DNA of 64,000 bases, taken from positions 1-64,000 of the forward strand of contig CAXIUP010000237.1 in NCBI GenBank assembly GCA_964035015.1, written 5' to 3'. Source of the stretch: Corallium rubrum. Its lineage: Eukaryota > Cnidaria > Anthozoa > Scleralcyonacea > Coralliidae. Below are positions 32,501 through 40,845 of this stretch, piece after piece. The position numbers were made by a program, and so were the translations under genes. Position 1 is the first letter of the stretch. Every line of letters starts with the position of its first letter. Under the pieces are notes generated by a model, which was not told the origin of the DNA, ran no database searches, and saw only the letters and a program-made list of their open reading frames with translations.

Positions 32501-34564
32501 ATCACAGGCGTTAGCAGATGAAGCTCAGAGAGTTTTCGGAGAGGAAGTTAACATCACAACTGATGGTAAACGCCACCTCGGTGCTGTGATAGGATCTAAA
32601 GACTATAAAGATCTCTACTGCAAAGAAAAAGTATCCGTTTGGAGGGAAGAGATTGAAACGCTTTCCGAAATCGCAAAGAGTCAACCACATGCAGCATACA
32701 TCGCATTCACCAAGGGATACAGATCGAAGTTCACTTATTTCATGCGTACAATCAAATCTTTTGAGGATTATGTCGAGCCAATTAATGAAGTATTGAATGA
32801 CGTATTTCTGCCAACAATCTTTGGGCAAGACGAACGGTTTCCTGATGAAGTCAAGGAACTCTTCACTTTGTCGCCAGCCCAAGGAGGTTTGGGTATGCCT
32901 TCATTGAAAGATGAATCCCCACAGCAATATGCTGCCTCAGTGTCTATAACAACATCGCATGTAGAGTCGATTACATCGCAGAGCAAGGTGATGAAAAAAA
33001 GTGAGCTATCAATAGATGATCTGAAAAAACATCATCAGAATTTGAAGGCCACAGCTCTAAAGTTGAAAATGGAAAGAATCGATTCATCTCTACCTCCAGA
33101 CATGCTACCGCAAGTAATTCAGGCGAGAGATAAGGGAGCCAGCTCGTGGCTTAATGCAATACCACTTGAGGAGCAGGGCCTGGGACTAAACAAACAAGAG
33201 TTTAGGGACTCCCTACGAATGCGTTACAACCTACCATTGTCTGGTTTACCAAGTTATTGCGCTTGTGGTGAAAGTTTTTCTATCAACCATGCTCTGTCCT
33301 GCAAAAAGGGTGGTTTTGTGGCACAGAGGCACGACGGAGTTCGAGATCTGCTGACATCCGTGCTCAGCAAAGTTTGCAATAATGTGGAAACAGAGCCACA
33401 CCTTCAACCACTCGATAATGAGAGATTCAATTTGAGATCAGCCAACACAAGCCCTGAAGCAAGACTAGACATTAAGGCTGGAGGGTTCTGGTCTCGTGGA
33501 GTTACTGCATTTTTTGACGTTCGAGTTACGCATGTAAACTCCGCAAGCAACCAGAACAAACCAACATCAACGATCTTTAGAGAGCAGGAAAACGAGAAGA
33601 AGAGGCAGTATCTACAGAGAGTGTTGGAGGTAGAACATGGGACATTTACGCCCCTTGTATTTGGAACCAATGGTGGTATGGGAGCTGAATGTACTTTATT
33701 TCTGAAAACATTAGCAGAACACCTATCAAGAAGGAACCAGGAATCATATGCCATAGTTATAGCTTGGCTGCGAACGCGTCTGTCTTTTGACATTCTGCGA
33801 TCAGTCCATCTGTGTGTGAGAGGCTCGCGAGTGCCTTTTAAGAAACGTGATGAAGTTGAAATGCTCGAGGACTTTTATTTAAATACGAACGCAGCTGGAA
33901 TTTTTTAAAACTTTGACCTTTAATTTTTATTACTATTTTTTTTATAATTATTATTACTTTAGTACTTGGGACTCCTTTTTAGAGACTTTTTGTAATTAAT
34001 TTTTAGTACAACCAATTTTTTAATAAAGTTATTATTATTATTATTGTTATAATTATTATTATTATTACTGTAATAATTATTATTATTATTATTATAATTA
34101 TTGTTATTAATATTAATAATTATTACTATTGTCATTATTTTCTATATTTGAATGAAGCTAGCCTTAACACGTTTTTTAAAATTTGATACTATTATTATTA
34201 CCGTCATTCTTATTTTTATTACCAGTACAATTATTATTATCATTATTAGTATTTTATTAGTATTATCATTATTATATCAAGAATCTTTATCATTAACTTT
34301 TTATAATTTCTAATCTACTTATAATTATTAATAGGGGGAGAAAGAAGAAGGAGGAGAAAGAAAAAGGTTGTAAAACGTTGGAGAACGGAGGAGAAAAAGG
34401 CCATCCTGGAAGCATTCGGGAGACAAATAGAGAATGATCAGCTCCTGAAAAAGGAAGAATGCGAACGATTCTTATTGAAAAACAAGGAGCTAATGAAAGA
34501 TAGAAGCTGGAAAACCTTAAAAGACTACGTCAGAAACTTATCTAAAAAGATGTGCAAGGTATAA
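26544..34564 (+). CDS. Tyrosine-recombinase-like / Myb-like protein, last two exons
   Basis: Exon A is 26544-27022: acceptor TTCTTTAAG, donor G then GTATGA, leaving phase 1. Exon B is 34335-34564: acceptor TTAATAG, opening with the two bases needed, stop at 34562. Exon A encodes ILGKRGRKVPVTLTPDVK, TSTNLRKYVATISQL (conserved Arg) and LAGHLGHDIHIHKEYYRM (His...H..Y). This is the fold pattern of tyrosine recombinases, in a family I know from cnidarian and fish uncharacterised proteins. Exon B encodes KRWRTEEKKAILEAFG, KEECERFL and RSWKTLKDYVRNLSKK, a Myb-like domain that follows the recombinase-like core in the same family. Earlier exons are not visible, so the ATG at 26551 is probably internal. 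Whether it is catalytic is unknown. The 7.3 kb intron carries MITEs and an intact retrotransposon in the same orientation. Confidence 0.7.
27115..27395. mobile_element. Hairpin MITE at the start of the intron
   Basis: TATTTCATAAACGAG...GAGAACAATG at the left is matched inverted by CATTGTTCTC...GAGCTTATGAAATA at the right. Inside, CCCGAGTGATTTTCGTTGTT-like units recur about three times at about 85 bp spacing. Confidence 0.5.
27843..27945. mobile_element. 103-bp hairpin, same family as 9132-9237
   Basis: Ends ACAATTAGACA and TGTCTAATTGT match the terminal words of the 9.1 kb hairpin, and TTTTAGTATA follows on the right in both. Confidence 0.6.
27946..30313. other. Intronic sequence; no gene seen
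   Basis: No exon, RNA gene or clear repeat could be supported in this stretch of the recombinase-like gene's intron. Confidence 0.5.
30314..30352. repeat. (TTA)n target repeat, left side
   Basis: A TTA/ATT run directly precedes the retrotransposon; a much longer TTA-rich run follows its 3' end (34029-34330). Confidence 0.85.
30353..34028 (+). mobile_element. Non-LTR retrotransposon with restriction-like endonuclease, in a TTA repeat
   Basis: The body runs from GGAGTTTTAAAC just after the left TTA run to TAATAAAG just before the right TTA run, with a 5' UTR of about 220 bp, a single ORF and a 120-bp 3' UTR. Domain order (N-terminal DNA-binding, RT, Cys/His motif, PD-(D/E)xK-like nuclease) is that of early-branching, site-specific non-LTR retrotransposons (R2/R4/Dong/NeSL and Utopia type). 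Dong elements are known to use TAA repeats. Clade assignment here is uncertain. Confidence 0.8.
30570..33908 (+). CDS. Retrotransposon polyprotein: trihelix/Myb-like, reverse transcriptase, restriction-like endonuclease
   Basis: Intact frame of 1112 aa from the ATG at 30570 (a TTG-extended frame begins nine bases earlier). Residues about 8-90: RKNITWTDEMISDLLQCK plus helical segments, resembling a trihelix/Myb DNA-binding domain. Residues about 380-640: reverse transcriptase with KGSAGPSGMD, IRPIGVGEVLRRIIGK, LLIDARNAFNQMNR (first Asp), TTQGDPLAMPWYS and WLADDSAGG (catalytic Asp pair). Residues about 896-912: CACGESFSINHALSC, the Cys/His motif before the nuclease. Residues about 918-990: RHDGVRDLL, EARLDIKAGGFW and FFDVRVTH, matching the (P)D...D-x-(V/K) core of restriction-like endonucleases. 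It would nick its target and prime cDNA synthesis from the RNA. No frameshift or stop is present, so the copy is young or was recently active. It lies sense inside the intron of the recombinase-like gene. Confidence 0.85.
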   Translation: MAEAPQRKRKNITWTDEMISDLLQCKLAAQEAVKNDHPNCYRGERKLGYMELMKQLWEVKGYECLSLSAQNLRDKAAYAEKRLESVRETNGVRRISSSSTSIKEGDKINIQAENEQTRPQICISDQVQICINDHAQSTANMNEYDDIALGDGTCLGPIRPNLPEIKVLPSQPKDKTWGSLSYDILYDKINDIYNEIVHFRRNIFKIPSGRAGKNFIKELTFWLKQFNSSSDLNSIALKSFMVLPSLILQKPSATSKAKDHSAAIDHRLTLWRRGDLDLLLKEVKFIQKKFVASKKARSVDDISKVFAKLIMQGKLSAALKFLDRESSSGLLTLTPEVLVELKLKHPQASEIDDECLLHGPVNLVPPHIFDVIDEQKIHDAAMKTKGSAGPSGMDAELYRRILCSKNFSTVGKELREEIANLTRKLLTTNYHPSLLESYTASRLIPLDKNPGIRPIGVGEVLRRIIGKTVSWTLNDEIKEAAGPLQACAGYSAGAEAAIHGMSQVFAEEETDGILLIDARNAFNQMNRSVALHNIQITCPEMSLYIINTYRKSSRLFISGGGEILSQEGTTQGDPLAMPWYSVNTSIMIQSLSLATPDVKQVWLADDSAGGGRIKSLYNWYKFLSSEGKKFGYLVNGRKSWLIVKSQALADEAQRVFGEEVNITTDGKRHLGAVIGSKDYKDLYCKEKVSVWREEIETLSEIAKSQPHAAYIAFTKGYRSKFTYFMRTIKSFEDYVEPINEVLNDVFLPTIFGQDERFPDEVKELFTLSPAQGGLGMPSLKDESPQQYAASVSITTSHVESITSQSKVMKKSELSIDDLKKHHQNLKATALKLKMERIDSSLPPDMLPQVIQARDKGASSWLNAIPLEEQGLGLNKQEFRDSLRMRYNLPLSGLPSYCACGESFSINHALSCKKGGFVAQRHDGVRDLLTSVLSKVCNNVETEPHLQPLDNERFNLRSANTSPEARLDIKAGGFWSRGVTAFFDVRVTHVNSASNQNKPTSTIFREQENEKKRQYLQRVLEVEHGTFTPLVFGTNGGMGAECTLFLKTLAEHLSRRNQESYAIVIAWLRTRLSFDILRSVHLCVRGSRVPFKKRDEVEMLEDFYLNTNAAGIF
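34029..34330. repeat. TTA-rich degenerate repeat, right side of the retrotransposon
   Basis: TTATTATTATTATT blocks with interruptions continue up to the acceptor of the following exon. The tract may include the element's 3' tail and part of the target. Confidence 0.85.
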
Positions 34565-34592
34565 CAAGATTAAAGCCGGGCTCCCTTCATGC

Positions 34593-35105
34593 TTAGGGCC
34601 TGTTTATATGATCCCGGTGTACCGGGACATGTCCCGGTTGCCCGGGATGAATTTCATCCCGTGTTTATATGGAGTAAACAAATTACTCGTCCCGGTTGAC
34701 CGCGATGAATTTCATCCTGGGTCAAAAAGCGCGGGAATTTAAGGAAATGGACAAAAAAGCAAAAACTCACCCTAATTCCACAATGTTAGAAGTTATTTCA
34801 CTTTTATTCCGTGTTTTGTCTTTAAACCTGACCGTTTGGACGAAATTCTGACCGTAATATTCAAAGTTACAAGCATTGTAGTTCAGTAAACTTCATCCCG
34901 GTGTACCGGGATGTCGCGTTTATATGGGAAAAAATCTGTCTCGGTGTACCGGGATCTCGGTTGATTCAACCGGGATCCCGGTACACCGGGACGTCCCGGT
35001 CTCCATATAAACGCAACCGCGAAAATAACAGTAAATTATCTACAAGCCAAGATCCCGGTACACCGGGACGTCCCGGTACACCGGGATCATATAAACAGGC
35101 CCTAA
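34593..35105. mobile_element. MITE with TTAGGGCCTGTTTATATG ends
   Basis: TTAGGGCCTGTTTATATGAT at the left is mirrored at the right (ATCATATAAACAGGCCCTAA). Inside both ends are stacked CCCGGTGTACCGGG palindromes. The GGGCC-rich ends and the TTA/TAA border words are typical of PIF/Harbinger-derived MITEs. No coding sequence. Confidence 0.75.
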
Positions 35106-35602
35106 GAGTGCTTTTACAAGCAAATGTCATCTGAGAAAAGACGAGTTCCAACTTTCCATCACCGTATTACAAGAGGATTGTAGACTCGCGCGCTATCTAC
35201 AATCTTGGACAAAATTGTTGAGAAAATTTTGGAATTTCACTTAGTGTTAATATTTAAACATAAAAATACGATAATAATTTTAAGTATCCCCCCCCCCCTC
35301 CCCCAAATCAATGTTGTGTGACTCCTCTACCAAAATATTCAACATTGATAAGGGGGGAGCAAAAAAAATCCAAATAAACCTAAAATATGCAGTATTTTCC
35401 ATATTTTTCAATTTTTCTCAAGTCTTTTTGTCCAAGATTGTAGCTTGTAAATAAATCAGAGTCTGATTGCCACAAGTATATTCATCCCTGAACGGATTCC
35501 CTTTCTTTACTTATTACTGTACGTTAGCCAATCAAATTTATCACGCTACTTCTCATTAGAGTTTTCATTTTCCATAAAAAGTTGTTGATCAGAGCAGTTG
35601 TA
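35106..35602. other. No gene seen
   Basis: Contains a poly(C) patch (about 35287-35304) and otherwise unremarkable AT-rich sequence. Confidence 0.5.
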
Positions 35603-35970
35603 CAGTAAAACCCCGCATATAAGAACCTGTATTTTTCAAGTTAGCCTAAAAAGGTTCTTATATAATTGGTGCTTACTGGGAAATTAGGCTGTTTAGGTTC
35701 TTAAACAGGTTCTTATGTTCTTAAGGGAAAAAATGTGGTTGTTCCTGGAAGAATATTGGTACAGCCTATTATTTATACAAAAAATGCATATAATTATGTC
35801 TAAATGACTTCAATCTTAAAAAATACAAACCTATTCTTGGTAGTAAATTATAAAATAAGAACCTTTTCAAATTTTAGGCTAAAACAGGTTCTTATGTAAG
35901 GGGATCTAAATGGACAATCTTAGCCTAACAGGTTCTTAAAAACCAGGTTCTTATTTGCGGGGTTTTACTG
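35603..35970. mobile_element. MITE with CAGTAAAACCCCGC ends (Tc1/mariner-like)
   Basis: CAGTAAAACCCCGCATATAA at the left pairs with TTTGCGGGGTTTTACTG at the right. The word AGGTTCTTA recurs in both orientations inside. A TA precedes the left end, and the short CAGT-type terminus resembles Tc1/mariner MITEs. A TA duplication on the right is not exact. Confidence 0.65.
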
Positions 35971-36247
35971 TCTAATAAATCTCTTGTGGGATGTTTTGGT
36001 GTGTAGTATCGTATATTTTCACTCGTTCTTTGTACGGCACGGCTCGTGAGGGTATGCAGCGGTGCTAGTGCTACACACCGAAACATCTAATAAGATATAT
36101 TTATTTATATTTATTTATCTATCTATTTATTTATTTATTTATTTACTTACATTTATTTATTTACTTATTAACTAATTTGTGTACTTATTTGTTTTACCGC
36201 TGATTACCCACCTTGTAATCCTCTTTTAGAGGGGTTAGGTGAACAGG

Positions 36248-36485
<238 letters not shown>

Positions 36486-37462
36486 TTAAATCTGTATGTT
36501 TAAAAGTGACGATTTTTTAGAACAATTTTTAAAGTCATATTAAACTATAACTCTAGCTGAGTACTAATTTATCAATGGCCTGCTTTGCCAGACTGCCACG
36601 GGTTAGAGACTAGGCATGCATGTACAGTGCATGATTCAAAAGATAGTGCCAGAAATGCCAGCCTTGATATGCGGAATTTTGTACAGAATGATTGTAGTAA
36701 ATGAAAATTTCTGGTACCTAATTCTTCTGTCAAGAGAAAATTGTTGGTCAGTTTGTCGATATAGAAAAAATCCCGGTTAAAAAATAAGATAAGACAAAGA
36801 TAAGACAAAATTCCCGTCTAGAAATAAATAGAAAATTCCATTTATTTGGTACGGCTCAAGCACACGCGGCGGTCTGCACTTGAACATTATATCAACAATA
36901 CAAAGCAAGGGAGAATACCAGAAATGAGTACTGTTACTGTTGACAATATGTTGTGTTGGGTGTTTGTTCTGGTTTGCTCTAGTCTTATATATAAATCTGA
37001 ATATATTGTTGGAAACAAACAAGCAAACAAAGTGTTGTCCTTTGAGGGTTTTCTGACCTTCAGAATTCTGTAAATTCTTCCCCCAAAATGCAGGAAATGG
37101 TATTTCCGACACTCTAGATTTCGAAAATTTCCGGGGAGCATGCCCCCGGACCCCCCCCTAGAAGAGTCCCTTTTCTGAACAGCCTCCCCCCAATAAAAAA
37201 TCGTTCCGCGGTCCCTGTGTTGAGAATGTATTTTTAAAGTGTCACTATGATGGAAAAAATCGTCAGTTTTTTTTATATCATAAGGTACATGAAAATCGTA
37301 AAATAAGGAATATCTCTGGAAATAAACAATAGAACGTGCTTAAGCTTTGTATGCTTATAGTATCCAATAAAACACACTTCTCTGTAGAACTTTTGTGATT
37401 GCCATGGTAAGCGCATGCTCTCAGGTTACTCTAAACCTTAAAAAGGGATTACACTTTTAGGC
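36486..37462. other. No gene; repeat fragments
   Basis: 37085-37165 (AATGCAGGAAATGG... then GCATGCCCCCGGACCCCCC) recurs at 45.44-45.55 kb. At 37234 a TTAA is followed by AGTGTCACTATGA, a variant of the termini at 11580 and 19953. No exon supported. Confidence 0.5.
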
Positions 37463-37757
37463 GGGGTATACATGAATTTTTACTTCAAAGGCAAAATTTT
37501 ATTTATTTATTTGAAGCTTTAAACGCTAAAGAAACCCAGACTGTGCGTTTCAGGTTCAAATTATTGTTCACTTGTTTAGAGGCATTTTGGCCTAGTGACT
37601 TAGTTTCCATGGCAACGCATTTAGTATTTTTTGTTTACGTCAACTTTTTGTCAATGTATTGCCCCCGGAATAGCAAAACAAACTTAATGCTTTTTTTAAA
37701 AAATTTAAATAAATTCAAAAAATTTTCGCCTTTGAAGTCAAAATTCATGTATACCCC
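37463..37757. mobile_element. 295-bp MITE with about 37-bp termini
   Basis: GGGGTATACATGAATTTTTA at the left, continuing CTTCAAAGGCAAAATTT, is mirrored at the right end. Relatives are at 10875-11125 (same orientation) and 37990-38183 (inverted, partial). A GTCAATGTATTGC motif is shared by all. Confidence 0.75.
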
Positions 37758-37989
37758 CGTTATTGAACCACTACAGCTTTGTACAAATGTCCAATGCATT
37801 CACATAAGTGGGGAAGTGGTTCCCCCTAAGAAGGAAAGAAGAAAGACTGACATCAAGTGTCTTCTTGAAGCTCTACCACCCAATACCCCCCTCCCCCACC
37901 CACCCTCCCCCCAAAAAAATTAAAAAATGCCCTTTTGAAGCTGTGCCCCTCCAACATCAACTTGCTTCCTACGCTACTATCGATTCTCT

Positions 37990-38183
37990 TCAAGCGGCCG
38001 CATTTTAAAAGTTTTAAAAAAAGCATTATTACCTTTGTTTTGCTTTTCCGGGCGCAATACATTGACAAAAAGTTGAAGTAAACAAAAAAATGCTAAATGC
38101 GTTGCCATGGAAACTAATTCACTAGGCAGTTAACCTGAAACGCACAGTCTGGATTTCTTTAGCGTTTAAATTCATGTATACAC
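37990..38183 (-). repeat. Inverted partial copy of the 37463-37757 MITE
   Basis: Matches the MITE body in reverse orientation, including CCATGGAAACTAA and TTCATGTATAC at its end. Confidence 0.75.
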
Positions 38184-38763
38184 AGGAGAATTTTCTTCAG
38201 CACAGGAGCGGACAGGGAAGTTTTCTTTGTCTTGTGAATTCTCGGTCGGAACTAATGACTTTAACACAAAGGAAATTTTCATGGCTGTTTCTAGATCTTT
38301 CTAGGGGGCACTTCACAAGGTCTGAAGGTCGACCTTCCCTGCGAACTTAAATAGCGGAATTAGTTTACTTCTGCTCTCACATTTGTCAAGCTACACTGCC
38401 AAGTTTGAGCTAAGAATCTAGTTCGATGTATCAGGTTTCAGTTAACAGAATGTTTAATTGTCCTATACCCTAAAAGAAAATCATGTTCCCATGGTTATTT
38501 CTTTAACTGTGAGTGATCGGGTATTATTTTGATTGTTGCCTAATTTTTCAGTATACTCTGGATTAGTATAATAGAGGTATCTCAAAGACTTCTGCGTGGC
38601 CCCGTCGAATCTGATGTTGGTCAGAAGAATCCGACTGTTTATTTAGCAGCTACTCAGCTAAAAAGATATTTACCAGAATGTTTTTTACCAATTGTCTCTT
38701 ATTTTTCTCCAGGATACCCATGCCAGTACATTGTATAAAACCTTAAATTTAACTAATCTTGGT
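38184..38763. other. No gene seen upstream of the 5S gene
   Basis: Unremarkable sequence. No clear upstream TATA element for the 5S gene was found. Confidence 0.4.
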
Positions 38764-38882
38764 GTCTACGACCATGTCACTGGAAAGGCACCGGTTCCCG
38801 TCAGATCACCGAAGTTAAGCCCAGTGGAGCGGGGTTAGTACTTGGATGGGTGACCGCCGGGGAATACCCCGTTGTTGTAGAC
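38764..38882 (+). rRNA. 5S ribosomal RNA
   Basis: A 119-nt sequence from GTCTACGACC to TTGTAGAC; the two ends pair to form helix I. The internal RNA polymerase III control region is intact: GATCACCGAAGTTAAGC (A box) and TTGGATGGGTGACCGCC (C box). A T-rich tract (CTTTTTCTTTTCTTTTTTT) follows within about 6 bases as terminator. Several stem positions look covariant (ACTGG with CCAGT). It is a single copy here, not part of a visible tandem array. It is either a dispersed functional 5S gene or a young pseudogene; the intact promoter and terminator favour function. Confidence 0.88.
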
Positions 38883-40192
38883 TCCTCCTTTTTCTTTTCT
38901 TTTTTTGCAAACGTATTCTACTAAACTTGTTCTGGATAAACTTTGTGCTTTTGTATTTGACTAATTAGTGAAAAATCAGATAAAAAATCAGTTTATTTAT
39001 ACCCTAGAGAGCCCTTGTCTCTAACAAGAGGCCGATCTCGTACCCAGAGCCTTTGTTGCGCAGGGAAACAAACGCTCTGGCTCTTTGGTATACTCATAGT
39101 TGGTATACTGATAGTTGATTGAGGGAGATGGTTAGGAAACTTCATAAAATCCGGATCCGTTGTTCTAGGTGTTTGTGTACCTTGTGCACAGTCACGGTTG
39201 AAAATTCTATTGTGTTACTATTGTTTTACCTTTGCGAACTAAGATAGCAGTGTAGAAGGGATTTGGCACTACCTCGAACCAGAAGCCAAAACAAACACGT
39301 ATACTCGAAAGGTCAAAAAGGTCATATGGTAACTGTTCTTGTGAGTGTTTTAATGTACAAAACACACCTTCCCATATCTTTCTTGGTATCACCCCACTGG
39401 AACCACAGCTGACTTCAGACCTCGCATATTGTTCAGTATTGGTTATATATCTAGTACTGATATATTTTCACATTTAGTCGTGAAAGTTGAGCTTGCCTGC
39501 CCACCTGCAGGCAGCTTTGCTACTAAACAAACAAATTGTAGGCCACGCGCATACACACCTGCTTGCTTGCCCAGCTACCTGTGTACTCGTCTGCCTGCTT
39601 GTCTGCCCACGCAGCGCGCGCTTGCCCGACTGCCTGCCTACTGCTTCCGCATGCCTACGTGCCCGTGTGCAGGAGGCTTGCTAGACTGACACACTGAAAA
39701 TCAACTTTATTCTATTTTAAATAATATACATGCCACAGGAAGGTCACATTTAAAAATACATTCTCAAAGTATAGAGAAAGCGGTAACCCAAAAATAATTA
39801 GTTAATCATGTACACAGCACATTAATGCACCAGTCAATATAACCCCCCCCCCAACCCCCCCCCCCCCCCCCCCAGGCCGGGACATAGCGGGGCATTACCG
39901 GGGAATTTCCTGTGATTTGATAGGGAAAACGTACGCGCATACTACATACTTCGAGTATTTTTATTGCATGTAAGTAAAACTGCAATCGTCACCAGGGGAT
40001 TTAGCCCTGATGACGCGAGAATGAGATTAGTGGTTGGCCCATATTTCTTTTGAAATTGGCCCAGGGTAGCAGGCGAGCTCTGGGTACCAATCAAATCCCT
40101 TTCCGGTAATGGATTATCCTAGAGCATTTCCCAAAGCCTCCCCAGCATATCATCTTATCTAGAATTCATGATTATCGTTATTTGTGAAATGG
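38883..40192. other. No gene; poly(C) and degenerate CTGC tract
   Basis: 39.48-39.68 kb is a degenerate CTGC/CTGT/CCTG tetranucleotide region; open frames there are artefacts. 39842-39873 is a poly(C) tract. Nothing else supported. Confidence 0.5.
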
Positions 40193-40201
40193 CCTAGAAT
40201 T

Positions 40202-40721
40202 CAACCTCGTCCCCAGGGCATTTTGCCTCCACGTTGGGAGGTCGGCGAAAATGGCCCTGGCATCGGCTGGTCGATTCTATAATCGGATTGGCCGGTTTAA
40301 GAACTTGATTAATTCAGATACAGTGTAATTTATTCATCAAAATATGAATTGCAATAAATCCACTCTGCGAAGTTCATCCAAAGAATTGTAACGATAGCTT
40401 TGGTTAAAGTCAAGAACAACATTAGATATATGTTTCTTCCGGACATTTAAATGTATCCTGGATAATCGTGAGGAGTATCATGATGAATAATGCTAGCCAG
40501 TTGCATTTATGATAAAGGTTCACATGAGTGATTCGGCAGAGCGTTAAATATTTCTTATTTCTTATTCATGTATACGTATTATACAAAAACGAAACACAAA
40601 GACCGCATAAATTTTCTTGCCAAAACACCCCAATATTCTGGGTGTCACGTGACCAGCCGATGCCAGGGCCATTTTCGCCGACCTCCCAACGTGGAGGCAA
40701 AATGCCCTGGGGACGAGGTTG
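40202..40721. mobile_element. MITE with perfect 9-bp target duplication
   Basis: Ends CAACCTCGTCCCCAGGGC and GCCCTGGGGACGAGGTTG are part of about 75-bp inverted termini. The 9 bp CCTAGAATT occurs exactly on both sides (40193-40201 and 40722-40730). A 9-bp duplication points to Mutator-like (MULE) integration, though the superfamily is inferred only from that length. Confidence 0.85.
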
Positions 40722-40795
40722 CCTAGAATTAACCATAATCGTGAATTTTAAAGAACTAATTCCCAACCCCCACCCAACTCCAACCAGCTAACCCA

Positions 40796-40839
40796 GAGCC
40801 TGCGATCCTTTTGGTAATGACCAAAGGGATCGCAGGCTC
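40796..40839. repeat. 20-bp stem, 4-nt loop hairpin
   Basis: GAGCCTGCGATCC on the left arm and GGATCGCAGGCTC on the right arm, with near-complete pairing through CTTTTGGT/ACCAAAGG and loop AATG. It may be a minimal MITE or a folded RNA if transcribed. Confidence 0.7.
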
Positions 40840-40845
40840 CGGTAT

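Noticed and set aside
32511-32882. Minus-strand frames inside the retrotransposon ORF
   Set aside because: They are antisense shadows of a long, domain-supported plus-strand frame.
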